Shown here piece after piece: positions 55,639 to 64,000 of a stretch of DNA of 64,000 nucleotides (position 1 is the first letter of the stretch; each line of letters starts with the position of its first letter). Source of the stretch: Agapanthus africanus (Eukaryota; Streptophyta; Magnoliopsida; Asparagales; Amaryllidaceae). The DNA is taken from the NCBI GenBank assembly GCA_030015575.1, contig JASDDO010000024.1:38898114-38962113 (forward strand). The letters run 5' to 3'. A program made the position numbers and the translations under genes. The notes below the pieces were generated by a model that saw only the letters and a list, made by a program, of their open reading frames with translations, was not told the DNA's origin and made no database searches.

Positions 55639-58600
55639 TGTAACATTTCAAAAAAAATAAAATATTATTTTTGGGAATTTCCATAATTTTTAATTAATAT
55701 TTTAATAGTCGGTGTAATTAAATACCGATAAATGGTGAAAATTCCGGAGAAAATTTTAGAAATTCTAAAATAGGGTATTTTGTGGAAGTATGTCATTTTT
55801 AAGCTTTTATGGTTACGTATATGTTATTTTGGTGTAAATCGCGATTGACAATCGCTAAGTGGATTTTTGGCTTTTTGTGCAAAAATGTTGCACATGATAT
55901 TTTCTACACTTGTTTCTTGTTTTGGTCATGGTAGCCTAGGGTTGGACCATGTTTAGGTGACCATGGTGGGTTGAACCATTTGATTAGGGTAATTGGGTTA
56001 ATTAGTGTTTTGGTTAAGTTTAAGATTGACTTGTGTATGGAGAAAGTGAGCCATGGTGGCTTTGTGTCGTGTGAGCATTATTTTGAGAGAGAGAGAGAGA
56101 GGTGGTTAGGATGTGCCATGATCCATATCATTCCATAATCCCTTGTGTTTTATTACCCTCTCTCACATCTCTCCCCCACAACATAACACCACATCAACAC
56201 CCAACATCAAACGCGCATTTTCAGCCACCAGAATAGCAGCTACGGCAGCTACATCAGCACGAATTCAACAGCTGATGTGAACATCAGCCTGCCCTCAACA
56301 TTTTCAGCCCACCATAGCTGACTTGCACACCCCATCATGATGTTTCAGCCCCCATTGCTGACTTACACACTCACTTCAGCCCTGATTTCAGCTGAAACAA
56401 ATCTATCAGCCCCCTAGCTACTGCTACAAGCTGTCACATCAGCCAACACACTCACACCAGCCCCTACAACAGCTACGACAGCTGCAGCCACCACCCTAGC
56501 ACCATAGCCCAAAACCTACACCCCAAACCCCTCACATCAGCAGCAGTACATCAGCCCCCATTGCCAATACTTTCAGCCACAATAGCTGAAATTCAGCCAA
56601 CCCTACACCTACACCATCATTTCAGCCACTAGCATCAGCTGCTATATCATCACTGATTCAGCCCCATTTCCTGGCAACAGATCAGTCACATTTCAACCCC
56701 AACACAGCAGCTTCAGCACCACACCCCCCCAACCTCATAAGCCACAGTAGTAGCTGCTGCTCTGCAACAAAGAAAGAAAAGTTCAAGCAGCAGCAGCAGC
56801 CAGGAACCCACAGAAACAGCAGCAACATCTTATTTCAGCCAAGAACTGCAGCAATTGGAGCTGTAGCAGCACACCACCAGCGACCACACACTCCCCTTCT
56901 TCTTGATCTTCCCTTCTCCTTCGATCTAAGACCCCCATGAGGTATAATCTCACAACCAACTCCTATCTTGTTAAGTTTTGGGTTATTAACTGATAGTTTA
57001 CTGCTATATTGAGATATAGTGCTAGTTTAGGTGATTTGAGTGAGATTTGGCCAAGTGATGGTTTTGATTATTAGTGTAATCTTATTAAGTGTGTTTGAAA
57101 CCAGTTAAACCAAGATTTGTCTCAGGTTTCACCAAATACGGATTTATAGAACTTTTCATGTCGGTTTGTGAGGATGTATGGCGTGCAGGTGAATCTGGAG
57201 TGATCCGGGGTCATTACGGGGAAAGTAAACAATACTAGGGGCTTAGATAGACCACCAGGAGACCACCCTATGCAGACGAGAGCCCAAATTCCTTGTAGGG
57301 CCGGCCAGGACGGTTTTTAGGGGTATGTGGCCGGCCCCCCTGTAAAGATAGGTGCCTAATTTGCTTCGGTAGATCATATATACCCTGCACATCACCCCAG
57401 AGTTGTTTAATTGCCATGTTTTGACCTGAACAGAAATCTGGGACCACTTTTCTGGGTTGCTGCCATGTTTTTCATGATGTTTATAGATTTAAGTTTTGGT
57501 ATTTGGTGATTCGTTTCTGTCGGGTGGCGTTTGAACGTCAACGGCAAAGGGTTATTGGTCGTTTTTGCACGCGAGGCTATATGTTTTTACCTATGGGCGT
57601 AGTGTGCACCATTTTGGTTTCCGATATGATTTTCATGATTTTTAGCGTGTGATATCCTTGTAGGAACCCCACGTGGCGTCGAGGCGTTGGAGATGCAAAT
57701 GGCGACATCGACACCGGCACGCTTAAAGAAAGGTGAGTAGATTTATATCTACGGGGAGAAGTCGGGTGGATGGCGTATAGCACCCCCGCAGTCCGTGGTG
57801 ATGTATACGGATGCGTATACACACCTACAATTATTATTATATGTTGTTTAGGAAATTATTGATGATTTAAGATGGATATTGGTATATTGGATTGGGGAAA
57901 AGTTACGAAACCATAGGGAAGTGGGTGCACTACACATTCATGCACACATATACATACTTGCATACATCCTCACTTCATATATGCTTATGGGATTTGTTAT
58001 GGACATGTGTTCACTTGGGTATGAGGCTATGTGTTTATTAAGGATTTGAGGATGATACATGGTATAGAGATGAGTCGATGAGATTGATCCGAGTTTATGA
58101 TATCGGTGATATGGTAAAATTCATATTCGAGATAAGTCTTGATGCCTTAGCGGATTTTAGGATAATGATGCCATAGGAATAGTGATATAATTATGTAAAT
58201 GATCGACATGTGATTATGATACGAGATATGATATGATATGATATGACAGGATATTTTTAATAGGCCGCCTTGGGCGGGGTATACTCCTTGAGATGATATG
58301 TGCTGATGATATCTATTTATACGGGATTGTCGACCAGTAGTTGGATCTTGATTGTGGTAATGATGTTAGTATTGTACTAGACATAGGTCAGTACCCAGAT
58401 ACGATATTGATAAAGAGAATACCTGATGATTGATATGACGAATATGATATTGACCCGTACCCAGATTTGGGGATGCCGTACGACGGATTTACGTACGAGC
58501 TATAATTTGATGTTTTGATCCGCACTCTTGATTTGGGAATAACTGATTATAGAGGTATGCTATCGGATGTGATATTATCGAGGCGGGATCACCGACTATA

Positions 58601-60274
58601 TGTATATATTTATATGTATCGACTCAGAGCTTAGGCGGTTTCCCTTACCTACTACTAGCTTTAGCTCAGCCTTGTAGTAGGGTAGCTATATGACCTTTAT
58701 GATATTAGATGCAGTTTAGCGATCATGGTGTTCAGTATTACAGCTCCTGCATATTATTATTGTTGCTCTGCATCGCATACTGTTATGATTCATATTCTAT
58801 TATTGATATCATGCTGTTAGGACACCAGCACCAGTACCGATGATGCGTATGTTCCACATACACTTACTTGCCAGCTCACACACATCTTCATCGGTAATTG
58901 CCATGTCACTACACAGTAGTATTATTGCATCAGGATATGACCCTTGTATGTGCATACTATTATTCCATGTTGCAGGACATACAGTTACACTTGCATTCCA
59001 TTTATATGTCACATACATCATGCTTCCTGATTATACGCATTGAGATATGTTGTTTCTATGTTATTCTGGATTTGGGAACCGTGGGTATTTCAAAGAGATT
59101 ATGTAAATGTTTTAAAAACCCGGTTACCCTTGATATGATATTTCAGTGCGTTCACCATGTGTTTTCTCGGTGCTGAGAGTGACATGTGAAACCCGAATCG
59201 AGGAGGCGGATGAGACCGATTGCGGGTACATGGTGGACCCGGTGCGGTACCCCGGGGCAAGAAGATCGCAGATGATGGCGTTGAGCCTATGCAGGGGAGC
59301 ACTACCTACCGGTGATATTACCCGACACGTCGGATATCCGGAGGATACCGTCGTAGTCATGAGATGGATGGTAGGGGCCGATCTGGACTGACGGCGCCCT
59401 AGATTTTGTGATTGAGACATTGAGATTTCGAGATATTGAGGTACAGAGATTGTGATACAGAGGTATCGAGATACTGAGACTTATGTTTTGTGCCGATGCT
59501 AGGCACTGTTTATGCTGATTTCATTTATGATACCTCATTTTAAAAATACAGAAATCTCACAAATTATGAAAACAGTTTTCTTCAGTACATGCATTCTGTT
59601 ACATGCATTCATACATCATCTATATGATACATTGTTACCTGATGCACTGACATGGACATATGGGATTACATTTGGGTTAGATATTTACACTAGCCATGAT
59701 TAGAGATTACTGATTTTATATTTGAGGATTATATATATTATGATCGTATGACCTAGGTTGCGTCATACATGCGATTTTCTGTTCGTAGATCTTTTTCTAC
59801 TCACGAGTTGGCAACTCACCCCCGTTGTGCCCCAGTTTCATGCAGGTGTTGCCGTACGGATTTCATTACGGCTTTGTGGGTACATCTTCTTCAGGTGACT
59901 TGCTAGTAGGTGGGTTATTTGTATCATAACCATCAATATACATTGTATAATATATTCAGTTGTATCTAGAAGTTCCATCAACCAAACATGTATTTATTTG
60001 AGATAGAGACCAGGGATGTTTATTCATTCGACCGTAGAGTCATGCGTTATATTTCTATGGATTTCATGCTGGTTGGAGTTCCCTTTTTTGTTGAGATCCC
60101 CGCCTTTAGGCGTTGTATATTATGTTGCATACAGGTTGATTTTATATGGTTCTTCCTATTCTCTACTACTTCTCTTGGTTTGGATTTCTGGGTTTCGGCT
60201 TACTTAGCATACGTACGCCTTGAGACGTTCGTAGTCTAAGTGCCGGTCATGTTCCGTACTTTCGGGTCGTGACA
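55639..60274 (+). repeat. Element D 3' LTR
   Basis: It is 4636 bases and the twin of 48317-52950, ending TTTCGGGTCGTGACA. Differences from the 5' copy are scattered single bases and small indels. The CAGC-rich strip is at about 56205-56940. Nothing else is supported inside it. Confidence 0.95.
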
Positions 60275-60633
60275 GAGTATATGCTACTCCTCGGGAAATT
60301 TCTCACTTAACGATCAATGCTATAAACCAAGTAGGTGTCTAGAAAGGTGTTAGCGGGGCTACGCCCCCAGGGAAAAGAGGTTATTTAATTAAAGAACTTC
60401 GCGAAAGCGTTGGAAAACCTCCCTCGAAGTACCGACACCAGCCTGGCCGAACGGTTAAGCAAGTATTGTACAGTGAGATTGATCCTGACTAATTCTTCCT
60501 TTTTGGTTTGAGGAGGGATTCGAGAGACAGTGGGAGCCATCCAGTTTAGACAAATTAAAAACCACTCTAAACTTGCAAGAGCATCATGCTAAAGTGTTTC
60601 TTCTCTCTCTCCTAATTGCAGCGACCAAACATC
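60275..60633 (+). other. Element C leader, second part
   Basis: 60275-60279 is the right GAGTA duplication of element D. After it the leader of element C resumes, with no coding signal, up to the first ATG of its polyprotein at 60634. It contains a C/T-rich stretch at 60595-60615. Confidence 0.8.
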
Positions 60634-63600
60634 ATGACCGGACATAAGTTATTACTATATAAAAACATACTGACAGGGCCAAACTATAAAGATTGGCTCA
60701 GGAATGTCAAAATGGCATTCACTTATGACAAGTTGGGGCATCTCCTTACCACCAAAGCTCCCCCTGTCCCAGGTCCCACCTCCAGCGTCGCGGATAAGGA
60801 AATCCGTAAGACTTGGGAGATCGATTGCGCGAAGGCCAAGTGCCTCGTGCTTGCCTCTATGGACAACGAACATCAGAGGAGGCACGAGAATATGGACCTC
60901 AAATCCATATTTCTCCATACAAAAGAACTGTATGGAGAGCAATCTCGTATCGCAAGATACGAAGTGTCGAAGAAGTTATTTTCGGCAAGGTTGGCCATCG
61001 GATCATCGGTAGCGGAACACGTGCTTAAGATGATTGGCTTCATTGAGGAGCTCGCGGACCTTGAGACCACGTTGGAGAATGAGCTCTATACGGACTTAAT
61101 TCTTCAGTCCCTTCCTTCCACTTACGCCCAGTTTATCCTGAACTTCAATTTGCAAGAAAAGGAAGTTGAACTTTCAGAACTCCTCAACATGCTGAGGAGT
61201 GCAGAGGGCACCCTACAGAAAGGTAGGGAAACATCCACTTTGTTTGTAGGAGGATCTTCATCTTCTAGGTCCAAGGCGATAGCCAAGGGAAAGAAGAAGA
61301 AAACCCCCGCCAAACCAAGCGGCGGTGTTAGTAAGGTGGATACGAAGGGAAAGGCAAAAGCAACAAAGAAAGCGGGGAAGCTTTTGGATAAGGAAGAATG
61401 CTTTTACTGTCACAAGAGTGGACACTGGAAGAAAGATTGCAGGGCTTGGAAAGCCAGAACACAGGATCTGAAGCAAGTTGCGGCTTCAGCTTCAGGTGTG
61501 TATGTTATTGAAAACTGTCTATCAATAAACTCTACTTCCTGGGTATTGGATACCAGATCAGGATCTCATATCTGTAATTCTTTGCAGGCGTTGAGAAACC
61601 GTAGGGTTTTGAAGGCAGGTGACATGACCATCAAAGTTGCAAACGGAGCTAGCATGGATGCTAAGGCCGTGGGGGACTATCACCTGGGAATGTCAGATGG
61701 ACATGTTTTGGTTTTACGTAATTGCTTTTTTATACCCAACGCAACTTATAATATCATTTCTGTATCTTTGATTTCTAAAGAAGGTTATGAATTTGCGTTT
61801 GTAAGTAATGTTGTAAACATTCACCTTAATCAAGTTCTGATTGGGTCAGGTACATTAAGCAATGGTATATACGTATTAAACCAACCACAGATTTTCAATG
61901 TCCAGAATACACACAAAAGAAAGTCTCCGGAAATAAATCAGACTTTCTTATGGCATTGTAGACTGGGTCACATCAATGAGAGAAGGTTGACGAAGTTACA
62001 TACAGAAGGATATTTGGATCCGTTCGAATATCAATCGTATGCCACTTGTCAATCCTGTCTCAAAGGAAAGATGACAAAGACTCCGTTCACTGGATACGGA
62101 GTAAGAGCGAGCGAGCTCTTGGGACTCGTACACAGCGACGTGTGCGGTCCAATGTCTACACATGCGCGAAGCGGTTATTCTTACTTCATTACTTTTACGG
62201 ATGACTTTTCAAGGTACGGTTATGTCTTCTTAATGAAACATAAATCCGAAGCCTTTGGAAAATTCCAGGAATATAAGAATGAAGTAGAAAAACAAACCGG
62301 CAAAAGTATCAAGACACTGAGATCTGATCAAGGTGGTGAATACTTGAGTGCCGTGTTCCTGGATTACTTAAAAGAGAATGAAATTCTCTCTCAGCTTACT
62401 CCTCCATACACTTCGCAATATAACGGTGTATCGGAGAGACGGAACCGAACCCTATTGGATATGGTACGGTCCATGATGAGTAATGCTGAGTTACCGCGAT
62501 CATTCTGGGGATATGCACTAGAATCAGCTGCATACCTTTTGAACCGAGTTCCAACTAAGACTGTGCCTACTATACCATATCAGATGTGGTGTGGGAAGAG
62601 ACCCTATCTTAATCACATTAAGACATGGGGAAGTCCAGCTTTTGTCAAAAAGCAGCATGCGGACAAGCTTGAGGCACGCTCAGTACAGTGCAAGTTTGTG
62701 GGATATCCAAAGAATTCCAAGGGATATTTCTTCTATTGCGAGGAGGAACAAAAGGTTTTTGTTTCTCGGCATGCCCACTTCTTGGAAACTCAGTTTTTGG
62801 AGAATCAGATAAGTGGGAGCGCAATAGAACTGGAAGAAATTCCAGAGCCACGAGCTATTACTGAAAGCTTAGTAGAACCAGAGGGTTCGAAAGATCATGA
62901 CATTCCTACGCCGCTCCGCAGGAGTAGTAGGCAGTCTCATCCGCCCGAGAGATACTACGGTTTTCTCATAGACGGGGATAGAGAGGATTGCATCATAGAT
63001 TATGATGAGCCGACTAGCTTCCAGCAGGCCATTCAGAGCGTTGACTCGGTAAAATGGCTGGATGCAATGCGGACCGAAATGGAGTCCATGTACACCAACA
63101 AAGTATGGACGTTGGACGTTGCTCCAGATGGGGTAAAACCCGTAGGATGCAAGTGGATCTTCAAAAGGAAGATTGGTGTAGATGGACAGGTTGAGACCTA
63201 TAAAGCTAGACTGGTTGCAATGGGTTTTCGTCAAAGACCTGGTTTGGACTATGACGAGACCTTTTCTCCAGTAGCTATGCTGAAATCCATTCGGATCCTT
63301 CTTGCCATTGCTGCCTTCCATGATTATGAGATTTGGCAGATGGACGTAAAGACCGCTTTTGTAAATGGAAATTTAGAGGAGTGTGTTTATATGGACCAGC
63401 CAGAGGGTTTCATTCAGAGTGGGAGCAGCGGAAAGGTGTGCAAGTTGCTTAAGTCCATCTACGGACTAAACCAGGCATCGCGGAGTTGGAACATTTGTTT
63501 TGATGAGACGGTCAAAGAATTTGGCTTTATCAAAAATCCATATGAACCATGCATCTATAGTAGATTTGTAGCGAGAACTGTAGTATTCCTCGTTTTATAC

Positions 63601-64000
63601 GTGGATGGCATTCTCTTAATAGGAAATGACATTCCTATGCTACAATCTGTCAAAGGGTTCTTGTCACACAGGTTCTCCATGAAAGACCTGGGTGATGCCT
63701 CATACATTCTGGGGATCCGGATCTATCGTGACAGATCCAAGAGGATATTGGGACTCTCACAGTCCAGGTACATCGACACCATACTGAAAAGATTCAGTAT
63801 GGAAGATTCCAAGCACGGTAATCTACCGGCTTGTCACGGGATCACCCTTTCCAAAGAAATGTCTCCCAAGACTGATTTGGAAAGGGATCGCATGTCTATT
63901 ATACCCTACGCTTCTGCGGTAGACTCTATAATGTATGCGATGTTGTGTACCAGACCTGATGTAGCTTATGCACTGAGTGTGGTAAGCCGGTATCAGTCAA
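60634..64000 (+). CDS. Element C gag-pol polyprotein, open to the window end (at least 1122 codons)
   Basis: The frame starts at ATG 60634 and has no stop before the window ends. Domains by residue: Gag N-terminal part 1-230 with TGPNYKDWLRNVKMAF near 15; CCHC knuckle 256-269 (CFYCHKSGHWKKDC); protease around 300-380; integrase zinc-binding region starting at His 441 (WHCRLGHINERRL, then CQSCLKGKM); integrase core Asp 502, Asp 565 and Glu 601 with the copia spacing of 35 residues between the last two; RT from about 841 (KWIFKRKIGVDGQ, then KARLVAMGF and MDVKTAFVNG), with its palm region near 985-1000. Order protease, integrase, RT is Ty1/copia. No break is seen in the visible part, but nothing is known of its ability to move. 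Confidence 0.95.
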   Translation, partial: MTGHKLLLYKNILTGPNYKDWLRNVKMAFTYDKLGHLLTTKAPPVPGPTSSVADKEIRKTWEIDCAKAKCLVLASMDNEHQRRHENMDLKSIFLHTKELYGEQSRIARYEVSKKLFSARLAIGSSVAEHVLKMIGFIEELADLETTLENELYTDLILQSLPSTYAQFILNFNLQEKEVELSELLNMLRSAEGTLQKGRETSTLFVGGSSSSRSKAIAKGKKKKTPAKPSGGVSKVDTKGKAKATKKAGKLLDKEECFYCHKSGHWKKDCRAWKARTQDLKQVAASASGVYVIENCLSINSTSWVLDTRSGSHICNSLQALRNRRVLKAGDMTIKVANGASMDAKAVGDYHLGMSDGHVLVLRNCFFIPNATYNIISVSLISKEGYEFAFVSNVVNIHLNQVLIGSGTLSNGIYVLNQPQIFNVQNTHKRKSPEINQTFLWHCRLGHINERRLTKLHTEGYLDPFEYQSYATCQSCLKGKMTKTPFTGYGVRASELLGLVHSDVCGPMSTHARSGYSYFITFTDDFSRYGYVFLMKHKSEAFGKFQEYKNEVEKQTGKSIKTLRSDQGGEYLSAVFLDYLKENEILSQLTPPYTSQYNGVSERRNRTLLDMVRSMMSNAELPRSFWGYALESAAYLLNRVPTKTVPTIPYQMWCGKRPYLNHIKTWGSPAFVKKQHADKLEARSVQCKFVGYPKNSKGYFFYCEEEQKVFVSRHAHFLETQFLENQISGSAIELEEIPEPRAITESLVEPEGSKDHDIPTPLRRSSRQSHPPERYYGFLIDGDREDCIIDYDEPTSFQQAIQSVDSVKWLDAMRTEMESMYTNKVWTLDVAPDGVKPVGCKWIFKRKIGVDGQVETYKARLVAMGFRQRPGLDYDETFSPVAMLKSIRILLAIAAFHDYEIWQMDVKTAFVNGNLEECVYMDQPEGFIQSGSSGKVCKLLKSIYGLNQASRSWNICFDETVKEFGFIKNPYEPCIYSRFVARTVVFLVLYVDGILLIGNDIPMLQSVKGFLSHRFSMKDLGDASYILGIRIYRDRSKRILGLSQSRYIDTILKRFSMEDSKHGNLPACHGITLSKEMSPKTDLERDRMSIIPYASAVDSIMYAMLCTRPDVAYALSVVSRYQS

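Larger units (their letters stand above)
48317..60274 (+). mobile_element. Element D: large-LTR, non-autonomous Ty3/gypsy-type element, 12.0 kb
   Basis: LTRs of 4634 and 4636 bases enclose only 2.7 kb. A tRNA-iMet primer site, a purine tract AAGGGGGGAAGAC and a perfect GAGTA duplication (48312-48316, 60275-60279) fix the ends. The TGTAACA start, TGACA end and purine tract resemble Tekay-type chromoviruses such as element A. No pol domain is left, so it resembles large-retrotransposon-derivative elements moved by a partner. LTRs differ by about 1 percent by eye. Confidence 0.9.
44482..64000 (+). mobile_element. Element C: Ty1/copia element, running off the window
   Basis: The 5' LTR is 44482-46603, followed by a primer site, a 2.1-kb leader split by element D, and a gag-pol frame open from 60634 to the window end. 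Gene order gag, protease, integrase, RT is that of Ty1/copia. The right LTR and target duplication are outside the window, and the left flank is CATCA (44477-44481). The visible coding part shows no break, so the element may be whole apart from the insert in its leader. Lineage within copia is not settled from sequence alone. Confidence 0.9.

Noticed and set aside
1-64000. Host tRNA, rRNA or ordinary single-copy genes
   Set aside because: I searched by eye for tRNA cloverleaf motifs, rRNA signatures and known plant protein families outside the elements and found none. The only tRNA-related strings are primer binding sites.

Overview
This window is repetitive plant nuclear DNA with no ordinary host gene that I can recognise. 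Every large feature is an LTR retrotransposon or part of one. The families (Tat, Tekay-type chromovirus, Athila-type and Ty1/copia), the tRNA-iMet primer sites and the plant mobile domain (PMD) gene point to a flowering plant, probably a eudicot. The species cannot be read from the sequence. Nesting this dense suggests a gene-poor, heterochromatic region.

The layout is a nest of five elements. The base is element F, a Tat-lineage Ty3/gypsy element on the minus strand. Its visible pieces are 1-8692, 19708-21767 and 38039-44481. Read on its own strand, from high to low coordinates, it has gag, protease, RT, RNase H, a second archaeal-type RNase H and integrase. A long non-coding 3' region follows, with an intron-bearing PMD gene on the opposite (+) strand, and then a probable LTR at 1 to about 2014. 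Its 5' end is outside the window. Element A (8693-19707, Tekay-type chromovirus, + strand, 3.07-kb LTRs, TTTTT target duplication) sits in the 3' region of F. Element E (21768-38038, minus strand, Athila-type primer site, 1.35-kb LTRs, one 553-codon ORF of unknown function) splits the integrase of F. Element B (26550-36164, minus strand, non-autonomous copia, 2.1-kb LTRs, GGAAT duplication) lies in the leader of E. Element C (44482 to beyond 64000, copia, + strand) cuts the gag of F and carries a polyprotein frame that is open from 60634 to the window end. Element D (48317-60274, 4.6-kb LTRs around a 2.7-kb core, GAGTA duplication) lies in the leader of C.

LTR divergence counted by eye agrees with the nesting. 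B is youngest (about 0.2 percent), D and E are about 1 percent, A is about 2.5 percent, and F is oldest by position.

The most unusual signal is in the non-coding parts of F. The first 2 kb are packed with short perfect hairpins whose stems all differ. Three sets of six hairpins (7171-7382, 19941-20153, 20288-20502) keep a loop like GTGAG while their stems change on both sides together. Two further tandem arrays (30 bp and 27 bp) also have a small dyad in every unit. Other points to check are the PMD gene of F, which keeps seven short introns because it is antisense to the element, and a GC-rich inverted repeat shared by the unrelated elements B, C and E.
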